A stretch of DNA of 64,000 nt, from assembly GCA_020832585.1 (NCBI GenBank), contig JAFIEL010000001.1, forward strand, positions 34,711-98,710, given 5' to 3'. The stretch is from Natronohydrobacter sp. (lineage in GTDB: Bacteria; Pseudomonadota; Alphaproteobacteria; Rhodobacterales; Rhodobacteraceae). Below the pieces are notes generated by a model. The model ran no database searches and had not been told where the DNA came from. It was given only the letters and a program-made list of their open reading frames with translations. The translations under genes were made by a program, and so were the position numbers. Below are positions 37,308-48,760 of the stretch, one piece after another. Positions within the stretch are counted from its first letter, which is position 1. Every line of letters starts with the position of its first letter.

Positions 37308-39785
37308 ATGACCGCAGCCATGAAATCCCCAAGCACGCATGCGCTGCCGATCAAGGGCCTGAGTTGCGCATCCTGCGTCGGCCGCGCCGAGCGTGCACTT
37401 GCGGCCGTGCCGGGGGTCATTGCTGCGCATGTGAATCTGGCCACCGAGCGCGCCGATGTGCAGGCAGAGGCCAATCTGGACCGTTTATTGCTTGTCGCGG
37501 CGATTGAGAAGGCAGGCTATGACGTTCCGCAACAGCAAATTGACCTTGCGATCGAAGGCATGACCTGCGCCTCTTGCGTGGGTCGTGTCGAGCGCGCGCT
37601 GGGCGCGGTGCCGGGCGTGAGCGCGGCGCACGTTAATCTTGCGACGGAACGCGCAACTGTGACAGGCCATGTCGATCCGGCCCGGCTGATCGCAGCCGTC
37701 GGCGCGGTTGGATTCGACGCATATGAGCGGCGCGCGGTCGAAGACGACAGCACGGCGGCCCGCCGTGATGCCGAAGCTGCAACATTGCGCCGCGATGTCA
37801 TGATCGCGGCCGCGCTGACTCTGCCGGTCTTCGTGCTGGAGATGGGGTCGCACATGATCCCGGCACTTCATCATCTGATCATGGCCACCATTGGCACGCA
37901 GGCCAACTGGCTGCTCCAGTTCGCGTTGACCACGCTGGTTCTGGCGTTTCCGGGCATCCGGTTCTATGCGCATGGCTTTCCCGCCCTTCTGCGCGGTGCC
38001 CCGGATATGAACAGCCTTGTCGCTGTGGGCACGTTGGCGGCTTATGGCTATTCGATGGTGGCGACATTCGCGCCTGCGCTGCTGCCAGCAGGCACTGTGA
38101 ATGTCTATTATGAGGCTGCCGCTGTCATTGTCACCCTGATCCTTGTCGGTCGCTATCTGGAAACCCGCGCCAAAGGCCGAACCTCGCAGGCGATACAGCG
38201 TTTGATCGGCTTGCAGGTCAAGACCGCGCGGGTGCGGCGCGGGGAGGATCTGGCAGAGATGTCCATCGAGGACGTCATCCCCGGCGATGTGATCGAACTG
38301 CGCCCTGGCGAACGTGTGCCTGTCGATGGTGCGGTGATCGAGGGCGAGAGCTATATCGACGAATCGATGATCACCGGCGAGCCTGTACCTGTGGTCAAGA
38401 CAGCCGGTGCAGAGGTCGTTGGAGGCACGGTAAACCAGACCGGCGCGCTGGCCTTCCGCGCCACAGCGGTTGGCGGGGATACGATGCTGGCGCAGATCAT
38501 TCGCATGGTCGAGGCCGCGCAGGGGTCGAAACTGCCGATACAGGCAATGGTCGACCGGGTGACATTATGGTTTGTCCCGGCCGTCATGGCCACAGCGCTG
38601 CTGACTTTCGGGATCTGGGTTGTTTTCGGCCCCTCTCCGGCCCTGACCTTCGCGCTGGTCAATGCGGTGGCCGTTCTCATCATCGCCTGCCCCTGTGCCA
38701 TGGGGCTGGCGACGCCCACATCGATCATGGTGGGGACCGGGCGGGGCGCGGAAATGGGGGTTCTGTTTCGCAAGGGAGAAGCCCTGCAGCAGTTGCGCGA
38801 CACCCGCGTTGTGGCCTTCGATAAGACCGGCACCCTGACAGAGGGCAAGCCGGCCCTGACCGATCTGGAGGTGACAGCAGGTTTCACGCGCGAGGATGTT
38901 CTGAGGAAAGTCGCGGCGGTCGAGGCACGCTCCGAACACCCTATTGCGCGGGCCATTGTGGACGCGGCGAAAGGTGAGGGGCTGACCCTGCCTGCTTTGT
39001 CGGCTTTTGACAGCCTGACCGGGTTTGGCGTTGCTGCAATGGTCGAGAGCCAGCAGGTCGAAATCGGTGCTGACCGCTACATGGTGAGCCTTGGGCTTGA
39101 CGTAGGCCCCTTCGCAGCGACTGCCGAGCGTCTGGCAACAGAGGGCAAATCCCCGCTTTACGCGGCTATTGATGGAAAACTGGCCGCGATCATCGCTGTG
39201 GCGGATCCGATCAAGCCGACCACTCCGCAGGCGATCCGCGCACTGCATGATCTTGGCTTGCGCGTCGCCATGGTCACTGGTGACAACCAGCGCACCGCTC
39301 AGGCAATCGCGGATCAACTGGGCATTGATCATGTCGTGGCCGAAGTGTTGCCAGACGGCAAGGTGGATGCCGTGCGCGATCTGCGCACGCGCTATGGCAA
39401 GCTGGCTTTTGTGGGCGACGGGATCAACGACGCACCCGCCCTGGCCGAGGCTGATGTCGGTATTGCCATCGGCACCGGCACCGATATCGCGATCGAGGCG
39501 GCGGATGTGGTCTTGATGGCGGGCACCCTGCAAGCAGTGCCGAATGCGATTGCGCTGTCAAAAGCCACGATCCGGAACATCAAGCAGAACCTGTTCTGGG
39601 CTTTTGCGTATAACACGGCGCTCATCCCTGTCGCAGCAGGTGCGCTCTGGCCTGCCTTCGGCCTGTTGCTCTCACCGATTTTCGCGGCTGGCGCGATGGC
39701 GCTGTCGTCGGTTTTCGTGCTGACGAATGCCCTGCGTCTGCGCGGCTGGATGCCGCCTGTCACCCAAGGAAAGGAGTTGGCATGA
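37308..39785 (+). CDS. copA: copper-translocating P1B-type ATPase with two HMA domains
   Basis: [15 protein letters not shown] and [69 protein letters not shown]. Confidence 0.97.
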   Translation: MTAAMKSPSTHALPIKGLSCASCVGRAERALAAVPGVIAAHVNLATERADVQAEANLDRLLLVAAIEKAGYDVPQQQIDLAIEGMTCASCVGRVERALGAVPGVSAAHVNLATERATVTGHVDPARLIAAVGAVGFDAYERRAVEDDSTAARRDAEAATLRRDVMIAAALTLPVFVLEMGSHMIPALHHLIMATIGTQANWLLQFALTTLVLAFPGIRFYAHGFPALLRGAPDMNSLVAVGTLAAYGYSMVATFAPALLPAGTVNVYYEAAAVIVTLILVGRYLETRAKGRTSQAIQRLIGLQVKTARVRRGEDLAEMSIEDVIPGDVIELRPGERVPVDGAVIEGESYIDESMITGEPVPVVKTAGAEVVGGTVNQTGALAFRATAVGGDTMLAQIIRMVEAAQGSKLPIQAMVDRVTLWFVPAVMATALLTFGIWVVFGPSPALTFALVNAVAVLIIACPCAMGLATPTSIMVGTGRGAEMGVLFRKGEALQQLRDTRVVAFDKTGTLTEGKPALTDLEVTAGFTREDVLRKVAAVEARSEHPIARAIVDAAKGEGLTLPALSAFDSLTGFGVAAMVESQQVEIGADRYMVSLGLDVGPFAATAERLATEGKSPLYAAIDGKLAAIIAVADPIKPTTPQAIRALHDLGLRVAMVTGDNQRTAQAIADQLGIDHVVAEVLPDGKVDAVRDLRTRYGKLAFVGDGINDAPALAEADVGIAIGTGTDIAIEAADVVLMAGTLQAVPNAIALSKATIRNIKQNLFWAFAYNTALIPVAAGALWPAFGLLLSPIFAAGAMALSSVFVLTNALRLRGWMPPVTQGKELA

Positions 39786-40231
39786 ATATTGGCGAAGCAT
39801 CGAAAGCCTCTGGCGTTTCAGCCAAGATGATCCGCTATTACGAGGAAACCGGCCTGATCCCACCCGCCGGGCGCACCGCCTCGGGCTATCGCGTCTATTC
39901 TGAACAGGACGTGCATATGTTGCGCTTCATTCGCCGTGCACGGGATCTGGGCTTTACTGTAGACGGTATCAGCGAGCTGCTTGGTCTGTGGCGTGACCAG
40001 TCGCGACAAAGTGCGGATGTGAAGCGGCTGGCCCTTGACCATGTCGCCGACCTGCGCCGCAAGATTGCGGATCTGGAAGATATGGCGTCGACGCTCGAGG
40101 CGCTTGCCCGTGCCTGCCACGGCAATGATCGGCCCGATTGCCCGATCCTGTCCGAACTGGAAGCCCCCTGCGCACCGACTGACGGCGCGCCGGACCGAAC
40201 CGGCGCAATCAATCGTTTCGGGCGAGGGTGA
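39782..40231 (+). CDS. cueR: MerR-family Cu(I)-responsive regulator CueR/HmrR
   Basis: [39 protein letters not shown] and metal loop [16 protein letters not shown]. Confidence 0.95.
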   Translation: MNIGEASKASGVSAKMIRYYEETGLIPPAGRTASGYRVYSEQDVHMLRFIRRARDLGFTVDGISELLGLWRDQSRQSADVKRLALDHVADLRRKIADLEDMASTLEALARACHGNDRPDCPILSELEAPCAPTDGAPDRTGAINRFGRG

Positions 40232-40332
40232 GACTGGAAAAGATTGGATAACTTGCGGCAATCGTGCAGTTGCATTGAACCTGCCCTGAAATGCCCCTAG
40301 CTTCGCCGAGACATGATCGCAAAGGGCCGACA

Positions 40333-42339
40333 ATGACCAATTCGCTTCTAGCCGACTGGCAGACCGAGTTTCAGCTTCCCCCGTTCCGGGATATCCATGA
40401 TGAGGATTTCGCCCCGGCTTTCGACGCAGCACTAGAAGCGGGCCGTGCAGCCTATGCGGCCATTGCTGCAGCCGCCGAGCCACCGACATTCGCGAACACC
40501 ATTGCGGCAATGGAACAGGCCGATGGATTGCTCGATAGGGTAGCGGGCGTGTTCTTCAACCTCTCCAGCAGTGACTCGAACGCGGCGCGCGAAACCTTGC
40601 AGCGCGACTTGTCGCCGAAGCTTTCTGCCTATTCCTCTGAAATCGTGAATAACAAGACACTCTTTCAACGGATCGAGGCCCTGTGGGAAGCCCGCGATAC
40701 GCTGGTTCTTGAGCCCGAGCAGGCACGGGTGTTGATGCTCTATCGGCGCATGTTTCTGCGTGCTGGCGCTGCGCTGGAAGGCGAAGATGCCGCGCGGCTG
40801 ACCGCAGTGAAATCACGGCTCGCAACGCTGGGGACACAGTTCACCCAGAACTTGCTTGCGGATGAGCGCGACTGGATGATGCCACTGGAGGATCTCGCAG
40901 GCCTGCCGGATTTCGTGATTTCCAGTGCAAACTCCGCTGCTGAAGAGCGCGGGCGCGACGGCTATGTGCTGACACTGAGCCGCTCGCTGATCGTGCCTTT
41001 CCTGCAATTCTCTGAACGTCGCGACCTGCGCGAAATCGCCTATGAGGCATGGGTCGCGCGTGGGGCCAATGGTGGTGCGACCGATAACCGCGCGATTGCT
41101 GCCGAGATCCTGGCGCTGCGGGCGGAACGTGCGCAGCTTCTGGGCTATGAGAATTTCGCGCGCTACAAGCTGGAAACCGAGATGGCGGGGACGCCGGATG
41201 CGGTGCGTGAGTTGCTGATGCAGGTCTGGGAACCGGCGCGGTCCAAGGCGCTGGCGGATGCCGAAAAGCTGGAAGCGATGCTGCGCGCCGATGGTCATGC
41301 CGGTCCGTTGGAGCCGTGGGACTGGCGCTACTATGCCGAAAAGCTGCGTCGCGCCGAGCATGATATCGATGAGGCCGCGTTGAAGCCCTATCTCGCGCTC
41401 GACAACATGATAGCTGCGGCCTTCGACTGCGCGGGTCGCCTGTTCGGGCTGGAATTTCGCCCGCTGGACGTACCGCTTTATCATCCGGATGCGCGCGCAT
41501 GGGAAGTTACGCGCGAGGGGCGGCATATGGCAGTTTTCATCGGCGATTACTTCGCGCGGGCATCGAAGCGTTCGGGTGCTTGGTGTTCGACCATGCGCGG
41601 CCAGCGCAAGCTGGGGGGCGATGTGCGGCCAATCGTCGTGAATATCTGCAATTTTGCCAAGGGCGACCCGGCGCTTTTGTCTTATGACGATGCGCGCACG
41701 CTGTTTCACGAATTCGGCCACGCGCTGCACCAGATGCTGTCGGATGTAACGCATGGCTTCATCGCCGGGACATCTGTGGCGCGCGACTTCGTGGAATTGC
41801 CAAGCCAGCTTTACGAGCATTGGCTGGAAGTGCCCGAAGTCCTGAACCAGCATGCCCGCCATGTCGAAACGGGCGCAGCGATGCCTGCTGACTTGCTGGA
41901 GCGTTTGCTTGGCGCGCAGAATTTCGATCAGGGTTTTGCAACTGTCGAATATGTGGCCTCTGCGCTGGTGGATCTGGAATTTCACGATGGTCCGCCGCCT
42001 GCCGATCCAATGCAAAAACAGGCCGAGGTTCTGGACGCGCTGGGCATGCCGCGCGCGATACGGATGCGCCATGCCACGCCGCACTTCGCGCATGTCTTTT
42101 CAGGCGATGGGTATTCCAGTGGCTATTACAGCTACATGTGGTCGGAAGTGATGGATGCCGATGCGTTCGAGGCGTTTCGCGAAACCGGCGATGCGTTTGA
42201 CCGGCAGACTGCTTCAAGACTGGAGCGCTTCATCCTGTCAGCCGGGGGAAGCGATGAGGCGGAGACGCTCTACACCGCATTCCGCGGTCGGATGCCGGGG
42301 GTCGAGGCGCTGCTCAAAGGTCGGGGTCTCGCTGCATGA
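40333..42339 (+). CDS. M3 family metallopeptidase (oligopeptidase A / Dcp)
   Basis: TLFHEFGHALHQMLS zinc motif and M3-typical C-terminus HVFSGDGYSSGYYSYMWSEVMDADAFEAF. Confidence 0.95.
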   Translation: MTNSLLADWQTEFQLPPFRDIHDEDFAPAFDAALEAGRAAYAAIAAAAEPPTFANTIAAMEQADGLLDRVAGVFFNLSSSDSNAARETLQRDLSPKLSAYSSEIVNNKTLFQRIEALWEARDTLVLEPEQARVLMLYRRMFLRAGAALEGEDAARLTAVKSRLATLGTQFTQNLLADERDWMMPLEDLAGLPDFVISSANSAAEERGRDGYVLTLSRSLIVPFLQFSERRDLREIAYEAWVARGANGGATDNRAIAAEILALRAERAQLLGYENFARYKLETEMAGTPDAVRELLMQVWEPARSKALADAEKLEAMLRADGHAGPLEPWDWRYYAEKLRRAEHDIDEAALKPYLALDNMIAAAFDCAGRLFGLEFRPLDVPLYHPDARAWEVTREGRHMAVFIGDYFARASKRSGAWCSTMRGQRKLGGDVRPIVVNICNFAKGDPALLSYDDARTLFHEFGHALHQMLSDVTHGFIAGTSVARDFVELPSQLYEHWLEVPEVLNQHARHVETGAAMPADLLERLLGAQNFDQGFATVEYVASALVDLEFHDGPPPADPMQKQAEVLDALGMPRAIRMRHATPHFAHVFSGDGYSSGYYSYMWSEVMDADAFEAFRETGDAFDRQTASRLERFILSAGGSDEAETLYTAFRGRMPGVEALLKGRGLAA

Positions 42340-42343
42340 AAAA

Positions 42344-42369
42344 GGGCCGGAGGCGCAAACCTCCGGCCC
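42344..42369 (-). terminator. Rho-independent terminator of the baeRF-like gene, possibly bidirectional
   Basis: GGGCCGGAGG-CGCAAA-CCTCCGGCCC with T5 on the - strand. Confidence 0.8.
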
Positions 42370-42389
42370 CTACAAGCTTGTAACTTAGA

Positions 42390-43511
42390 TCAGAGCGCGT
42401 AGCGCAGGACCGCTGCAAGCTCTGCCTCTTGCGGAATATCCGCGCGCCGGACAGCGATGACCTTGCCGCCATTGGCGATGACGCGTCCGGCGATTTCGTC
42501 GATCACGCCATAGCTTACCGCACTGTCATTCTCGTCGAAGGTGATTTCGCCGGTGGTTTCATCCACAAGACCGGGAACCACGCTATCCATATCGACCAGC
42601 AGTGTATCGACCGCCCCAAAAGTCGCGGCCCGCGCTGCGCGCGCCACCTGCGTTGTTGCGCGTCCTTCATTCTCGCGCGCTGCATAAAGCTCACCAAAGG
42701 CCGCAACTGAAGCTGCATTGATCTCATCAAGGATCGCGCGTGCTTGGCTGCCCAATTCATGCGCCGGAATACGCACAGGGCTTGTAGTGATCGCGCTGTC
42801 GGCCAGATGCGGGTAGCTGTTGATCGAACGATACATCGACAGAAGCGGGTCGGTTGCTGCAAGAATCAGCGGTTCATGGCGGCCCGACAGAAGCCCGCGA
42901 AGCGCTGCGTCGATGGCGCGGCAATACTGGCGCAGGTGGTGTTTCTGCCCTTCGCCGCTGCCCAGACGGCCCGAATAGCTGCGAGAATTGACATTCGCCG
43001 TCCCTGCGATGGACGCGGCATCCTTGGGCAGGCCCTGCACACGCAGTTCCTGTGCGGGCTGATCACCCAGAACCTCGATCACGCGCAACTCGTTCTCTGC
43101 CAATGCCAGAACGAATGCGTGCTGCGGCATCGAGACCGCGCGCAGCAATGGCTTGACATGGAAACGGTCGGAAACCTGCACGGTCTCGGTCAGATGGTTG
43201 GGCAGGCGGTAGCTGCGCAGGCTGTCGGGGGTTACGAAGATCGCCAGCGCATTGGCCTGCACGCGCCAGAACTCATCATCATCCATCAGGTCATGCAGCT
43301 GTTCTTCGATGGGCCAGATGGTCCGCTTGGCGACGCCAACTTCCTCCAGTTGCGCCACAGCCTGACCAGCAAGCTGCTTCAGCCGTGTCCGGGCCGCGTC
43401 GATGTGCTGCGTCTCGGGGGTTGTCGTCAAATAAATGCTGACCAGAGCCTCACCGCGTGTGGCAATGATCTGGCTGATCTCGGATTGCGTGGGAATATCC
43501 ACATATAGCAT
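42390..43511 (-). CDS. bacterial aeRF1/pelota-fold protein (baeRF family 3 / Balon-like ribosome hibernation factor candidate)
   Basis: baeRF-like layout: VSIYLTTTPETQHIDAARTRLKQL, ALAIFVTPDSLRSYRLPNHLTETVQVSDRFHVKPLLRAV, VLALAENELRVIEV, HHLRQYCRAIDAAL, PLILAATDPLLSMYRSINSYPHL, GGKVIAVRRADIP. Confidence 0.75.
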   Translation of the reverse strand: MLYVDIPTQSEISQIIATRGEALVSIYLTTTPETQHIDAARTRLKQLAGQAVAQLEEVGVAKRTIWPIEEQLHDLMDDDEFWRVQANALAIFVTPDSLRSYRLPNHLTETVQVSDRFHVKPLLRAVSMPQHAFVLALAENELRVIEVLGDQPAQELRVQGLPKDAASIAGTANVNSRSYSGRLGSGEGQKHHLRQYCRAIDAALRGLLSGRHEPLILAATDPLLSMYRSINSYPHLADSAITTSPVRIPAHELGSQARAILDEINAASVAAFGELYAARENEGRATTQVARAARAATFGAVDTLLVDMDSVVPGLVDETTGEITFDENDSAVSYGVIDEIAGRVIANGGKVIAVRRADIPQEAELAAVLRYAL

Positions 43512-43637
43512 GATTACAGTACTCCTGTTCAGTGACCTTCGCGGAATGCCACGTTCGGCCGCATATGGCAACTGATCGAGGAACAGGCCCGATACGAAGA
43601 AAAATCGAGGTCGCCACTTTTTCACAGCTCTGTGACG

Positions 43638-43666
43638 GTTGCAGCGCCCGAAGCCCCTTCCTATAT
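43638..43666 (+). promoter_or_regulatory. candidate sigma32 (RpoH) promoter of dnaK
   Basis: GTTG-N18-CCTATAT versus alphaproteobacterial CTTG-N17/18-CYTATNT. Confidence 0.55.
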
Positions 43667-43771
43667 AGCGCCCAAGACGCCCCGAGACGGGGCTTTCACA
43701 CAGTTCAGATGGGCCGGGGCCTGATGGGACCAGCCCGCTGCCACATCGCTTGAAGAAGAGGATGCAAGACC

Positions 43772-45682
43772 ATGGGTAAAGTCATCGGTATCGACCTTGG
43801 CACGACCAACTCCTGCGTGGCCATCATGGATGGCAGCCAGCCGCGTGTGATCGAGAATTCCGAAGGAGCACGCACCACACCGTCCATCGTGGCCTTCACC
43901 GAGAATGAGCGCCTTGTCGGCCAGCCCGCGAAGCGTCAGGCCGTCACCAACCCGACCAACACGGTCTTTGCGGTCAAACGCCTGATCGGGCGCCGTCTGA
44001 CCGATGCCGAGGTGGAGAAAGACAAGAATCTTGTCCCCTATTCGATCATCGACGGGGGCAATGGCGATGCCTGGGTCGAAGCGCGTGGTGAAAAATACAG
44101 CCCTAGCCAGATTTCAGCCTTCATACTGCAGAAGATGAAGGAAACCGCCGAGAGCTACCTCGGCGAGAAGGTCACGCAGGCAGTGATCACAGTGCCCGCT
44201 TACTTCAACGACGCCCAGCGTCAGGCCACCAAGGACGCAGGCAAGATCGCCGGTCTGGAAGTGCTGCGCATCATCAACGAACCGACTGCGGCGGCGCTGG
44301 CCTATGGTCTGGACAAGAAGGAAACGCGCACCATCGCGGTCTATGACCTTGGCGGCGGCACCTTCGACATTACCATTCTGGAAATCGACGATGGCCTGTT
44401 CGAAGTGAAATCGACCAACGGGGACACGTTCCTTGGTGGTGAAGATTTCGACATGCGTATCGTCAATTACCTCGCCGACGAGTTCAAGAAAGAGAATGGT
44501 GTCGATCTGACGCTGGACAAGATGGCGCTCCAGCGTCTGAAGGAAGCGGCTGAAAAGGCCAAGATCGAACTGTCTTCCTCGTCACAGACCGAGATCAACC
44601 AGCCCTTTATTTCGATGGACAGAAACACCGGCCAGCCGCTGCATATGGTCATGAAATTGACCCGCGCCAAGCTGGAATCGCTGGTTGGCGATCTGATCAA
44701 GAACTCGCTGAAGCCCTGCGCTGCCGCGCTGAAGGATGCCGGTCTGTCCAAAGGCGACATTGACGAGGTTATCCTAGTCGGCGGTATGACCCGCATGCCC
44801 AAGGTGATCGAGGAAGTGACCAGCTTCTTCGGCAAGGAACCGCATAAGGGTGTGAACCCTGACGAGGTCGTGGCCATGGGCGCTGCCATTCAGGCGGGCG
44901 TTCTTCAAGGCGATGTCAAGGATGTGGTGCTGCTGGATGTCACGCCGCTGTCCTTGGGGATCGAGACACTGGGCGGCGTCTTTACCCGCCTGATCGATCG
45001 CAACACCACGATTCCAACCAAGAAATCGCAAGTGTTTTCAACCGCCGAGGACAACCAGAACGCCGTGACGATCCGGGTCTTCCAGGGCGAGCGTGAAATG
45101 GCGGCCGATAACAAGCTGCTGGGTCAGTTCAACCTTGAAGACATCCCGCCTGCACCGCGTGGCATGCCGCAGATCGAAGTCACCTTCGACATTGATGCGA
45201 ACGGCATCGTGAATGTGTCGGCCAAGGACAAGGGCACTGGCAAGGAGCAGAAGATCACCATTCAAGCCTCTGGCGGTCTGTCTGACGAGGATATCGAAAA
45301 GATGGTGCGCGATGCCGAGGCCAATGCCGAAGCCGACAAGAAACGCCGCGAACTGGTCGAGGCCAAGAATCAGGCCGAAAGCCTGATCCATTCGACCGAG
45401 AAGGCCGTCGAGGAGCATAAGGACAAGGTTGACCCGACCACGGTCGAGGCGATTGAGCTTGCCATTGCAGCATTGAAAGACACGCTTGAAGGCGAGGATG
45501 CAGGCAAGATCAAGTCCGGCATCCAGAATGTCACCGATGCGTCAATGAAGCTCGGCGAGGCGATCTACAAGGCGCAGGCTGAAGCCGCTTCCGACGATGC
45601 GGGCGAAGAGGGTCCGCGCAGCGTGGATGACGACATCGTGGACGCCGATTTCGAAGATCTCGGCGAAGACAAGCGCAAGTAA
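43772..45682 (+). CDS. dnaK: molecular chaperone DnaK
   Basis: [60 protein letters not shown]. Confidence 0.99.
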   Translation: MGKVIGIDLGTTNSCVAIMDGSQPRVIENSEGARTTPSIVAFTENERLVGQPAKRQAVTNPTNTVFAVKRLIGRRLTDAEVEKDKNLVPYSIIDGGNGDAWVEARGEKYSPSQISAFILQKMKETAESYLGEKVTQAVITVPAYFNDAQRQATKDAGKIAGLEVLRIINEPTAAALAYGLDKKETRTIAVYDLGGGTFDITILEIDDGLFEVKSTNGDTFLGGEDFDMRIVNYLADEFKKENGVDLTLDKMALQRLKEAAEKAKIELSSSSQTEINQPFISMDRNTGQPLHMVMKLTRAKLESLVGDLIKNSLKPCAAALKDAGLSKGDIDEVILVGGMTRMPKVIEEVTSFFGKEPHKGVNPDEVVAMGAAIQAGVLQGDVKDVVLLDVTPLSLGIETLGGVFTRLIDRNTTIPTKKSQVFSTAEDNQNAVTIRVFQGEREMAADNKLLGQFNLEDIPPAPRGMPQIEVTFDIDANGIVNVSAKDKGTGKEQKITIQASGGLSDEDIEKMVRDAEANAEADKKRRELVEAKNQAESLIHSTEKAVEEHKDKVDPTTVEAIELAIAALKDTLEGEDAGKIKSGIQNVTDASMKLGEAIYKAQAEAASDDAGEEGPRSVDDDIVDADFEDLGEDKRK

Positions 45683-45754
45683 GCCTTCTGGTGATGAAAC
45701 GCCCACCCGGTCTGATCAGTTCGGACCGGGTGGCGTCTTGGGAGTGAAAACGCC

Positions 45755-46906
45755 ATGGCTAAACGCGATTTCTACGATGTGCTCGGGGTTGACCGCAACG
45801 CTTCTGCCGAGGAGCTGAAGAAAGCCTATCGCAAGAAGGCCAAGGAGTTGCACCCTGATCGCAACGCCGAAAACCCTGACGCGGAAGCCCAGTTCAAGGA
45901 AGTGAACGAAGCTTACGACGCTCTGAAAGACCCCGACAAGAAAGCGGCTTACGACCGCTATGGCCATGCGGCATTTGATGGTGGCATGGGTGCAGGGCGT
46001 GGCGGCAGGCCAGGCGGCTTTGGCGGCAATCCCGATTTTGCGAGCGCGTTTTCGGACGTGTTTGAAGACCTTTTTGGTGATTTCGTGGGCGGCGGACGCG
46101 GCAATGCCCGGTCGCGCGCGACGCGGGGTTCTGATCTGCGCTACAATATGCGGATTTCGTTGGAAGAGGCTTATTCCGGCACAAGGAAGACCATTCGCGT
46201 GCCGCGACTGTCCGAATGTGGATCCTGTAGCGGCACCGGTGCCGAGGGGGGCGCTGAACCTGTCACATGTCCAACCTGTTCCGGCATGGGCAAGGTGCGC
46301 GCGCAGCAAGGTTTTTTCACGGTGGAGCGGACCTGTCCGACCTGCGGCGGTTCTGGGCAGATCGTCAAGAACCCTTGCAAAGTCTGCACCGGTTCGGGGC
46401 GCGTCGAGAAAGAAGCCAGTCTATCTGTGAACATTCCTGCCGGAGTTGAGACCGGAACGCGCATCCGGCTTTCGGGCGAGGGCGAGGCCGGTCTGCGGGG
46501 CGGGCCTTCGGGTGATCTGTATATTTTTGTAAATGTGGCCGATCATCAGATCTTCAAGCGGGATGATCTGACGCTGTACTGCCGCGTTCCCGTCAGCATG
46601 GCCAGGGCCGCGCTGGGTGGCGAGGTAGAGGTTCCGACAATTGACGGTGGTCGGTCGCGCGTGAAAGTGCCTGCAGGCAGCCAGTCCGGTCGCCAGATGC
46701 GCCTGCGCGGCAAGGGCATGCCCGCGCTGCGTGGGGGTGGACATGGCGATATGCTCATCGAGCTTGCCGTGGAAACGCCGGTAAATCTGACCCCGCGTCA
46801 GAAAGAGCTGCTGCAGGAGTTTGAAAAGCTCAGCGCAGAGAACAATCCGGAAAGCTCGGGTTTCTTTGACAAGGTCAAAGGGTTCTGGGACGGTATGAAA
46901 GGCTGA
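45755..46906 (+). CDS. dnaJ: molecular chaperone DnaJ
   Basis: J-domain with HPD, G/F region, four zinc-finger repeats [32 protein letters not shown]. Confidence 0.99.
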   Translation: MAKRDFYDVLGVDRNASAEELKKAYRKKAKELHPDRNAENPDAEAQFKEVNEAYDALKDPDKKAAYDRYGHAAFDGGMGAGRGGRPGGFGGNPDFASAFSDVFEDLFGDFVGGGRGNARSRATRGSDLRYNMRISLEEAYSGTRKTIRVPRLSECGSCSGTGAEGGAEPVTCPTCSGMGKVRAQQGFFTVERTCPTCGGSGQIVKNPCKVCTGSGRVEKEASLSVNIPAGVETGTRIRLSGEGEAGLRGGPSGDLYIFVNVADHQIFKRDDLTLYCRVPVSMARAALGGEVEVPTIDGGRSRVKVPAGSQSGRQMRLRGKGMPALRGGGHGDMLIELAVETPVNLTPRQKELLQEFEKLSAENNPESSGFFDKVKGFWDGMKG

Positions 46907-47245
46907 TCAGACCCCGCAAGCGCGGGCGACGCGGTTCTCTATTGCGCTGCGTTCGCGCATCAGTCGGTTGACTTGTGTGGAGGCGTGATTGCGCAGGCCA
47001 CTTTCAATCGGTGAACAAGCAACCTGATTGCCGCGTGTCGTGACGCAGTGATAGGTCTGATAGCCTCTGGTCGCAAGATTTGCCGTAAATCCCATACTGC
47101 CACTGGAGCGCGCGGCCTCGATCCGCGAGTCGTGCACTCTCAGCGCGTGGCTCGCTGCTTCGCAAGTGGTGTCTGATCTGCTCGGGAAGAATTGAGAGCA
47201 CCCGGAAATCGCCAAAGTGCCAGCCAGCAATAGAAATGCGCGCAT
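46907..47245 (-). CDS. hypothetical lipoprotein
   Basis: MRAFLLLAGTLAISGCSQFF lipobox; convergent with dnaJ. Confidence 0.7.
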   Translation of the reverse strand: MRAFLLLAGTLAISGCSQFFPSRSDTTCEAASHALRVHDSRIEAARSSGSMGFTANLATRGYQTYHCVTTRGNQVACSPIESGLRNHASTQVNRLMRERSAIENRVARACGV

Positions 47246-47430
47246 GTTCTACTTCCCTCAACATCAGTGCCCAGCCAGAAAGCTGACACAGCCAAGTTTC
47301 ATATAGACTCGGCGCGTTACGCGAACGCGCCGAGGGAAGAGCTTTAAACCTCTGTCCTGTCAATCCTCTGCGACCAAAAGTTACCCGCTCATGGACGCGC
47401 GATCTTTTCAGAGGTCAGTTGACCGAAGCC

Positions 47431-47727
47431 TTAGTGGCCTTTGCGGCAAGGCGCAGGACGCATCACATAGTGACCCGGACGTACGAGATGCTTCTTCTCT
47501 TCGTAGATTGCCGGGTAGTGCATGCGGTAAACTTGCTCTACGCCTTTGCCATTGCGATATTCCAAAGTGGTTTTCGCGGCTTTGACCAGATGCTTGGTCG
47601 TTTTGTATTCAGGGGCCACATAGACCTTGTCGAAACATTCGACAACGTGACCCTTCCATGCAGCCGCCGGTGTCGCGAAAAACGGAGCCATTGCCAGGGC
47701 AAGAGCCGGGAGTGCGATTTTCTTCAT
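47431..47727 (-). CDS. small secreted hypothetical protein
   Basis: MKKIALPALALAMAPFFATPAAA signal peptide, RBS GGAGG upstream. Confidence 0.75.
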   Translation of the reverse strand: MKKIALPALALAMAPFFATPAAAWKGHVVECFDKVYVAPEYKTTKHLVKAAKTTLEYRNGKGVEQVYRMHYPAIYEEKKHLVRPGHYVMRPAPCRKGH

Positions 47728-47932
47728 TGTAGTCCTCCAAGTGATAAGATTTGATTTTATGATTTTCTTACTGCTCAAAATGCCCCGTCAAGTGCGCGGA
47801 ATCCTGCTAGTTCACAGTGAAATGCCACACTTGTGATGATGCTAGCACCAGAGTCAGGGTCTGGCAATATTCCTGAGTAGAAAAAAACCGTAGTTAAGGC
47901 ATTGTTATGATTCCCTGAGTCAAGCTGTCGGC

Positions 47933-48694
47933 ATGAGAACCGAACATGCCAGTTTCACAGATCAAGGATTGCCGTTGTTTTCTGCGGTACCAGCCGTGTC
48001 ATCCGGCCGGTCGGGGCGATCGAAACCTCTTGCAGCGCAACGCGTCGCCGCACTGCAAAAACACATGGGCCATGGAAGCGCGCAATCGATTTCGGACTGT
48101 GACCTGCTGGAGTTGATTCTGTCTTCTGCGGTTTCCGATATGCATATCGCACCGCTGGCGCAGCAGTTGCTTGATACGTTCGGGGATCTGAACAGGGTTG
48201 TCGCGGCCTCTCCTGCGCGCTTGCGGGCCATTAGTGGAATGTCGAATGAAGCTGTGGCAGCACTGAAACTTCTGGAGCTATGTGCACAGCGGATGGCGCG
48301 AGCCAAGGTCCTCAATCGACCTGTGATCTCAAGCTGGCACGCGTTGCTGGATTACTGCCACACGTCACTTGCGCATCGTGAAACCGAACAATTCCGGGTG
48401 CTGTTTCTGGATCGCAAGAACGTCCTGATCGCAGATGAGGTGCTAGGTGAGGGGACAGTCGATCATGTGCCAGTCTACCCGCGCGAGATAGTGCGCCGTG
48501 CGCTGGAATGGAATGCGTCGGCTCTGATTCTTGTCCATAATCATCCTTCCGGCGACCCGACCCCGTCAGACGCTGATATTGCCATGACGCAGATGGTCCG
48601 GTTGGCCGCAGAATCCTTGTCGATCACAGTGCATGATCATCTGATCATCGGGCAATCGCGCGAAACCAGCTTCCGCAGCGAGGGGCTGCTATGA
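47933..48694 (+). CDS. radC: RadC family JAB-domain protein
   Basis: DCDLLELILSSAVS, EQFRVLFLDRKNVLIADEVLGEGTVDHVPVYPREIVRRALEWNASALILVHNHPSGDPTPSDADI. Confidence 0.95.
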   Translation: MRTEHASFTDQGLPLFSAVPAVSSGRSGRSKPLAAQRVAALQKHMGHGSAQSISDCDLLELILSSAVSDMHIAPLAQQLLDTFGDLNRVVAASPARLRAISGMSNEAVAALKLLELCAQRMARAKVLNRPVISSWHALLDYCHTSLAHRETEQFRVLFLDRKNVLIADEVLGEGTVDHVPVYPREIVRRALEWNASALILVHNHPSGDPTPSDADIAMTQMVRLAAESLSITVHDHLIIGQSRETSFRSEGLL

Positions 48695-48760
48695 CAAATC
48701 AAAGCGCATCCACTCAATTCAACTTGGACCGCGCGCGCCCCGAGCATTTGGCGCATGAGG

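Noticed and set aside
47933-48694. radC as a marker of an integrated element
   Set aside because: No integrase, att-like repeats or phage/plasmid genes around it; housekeeping neighbours.
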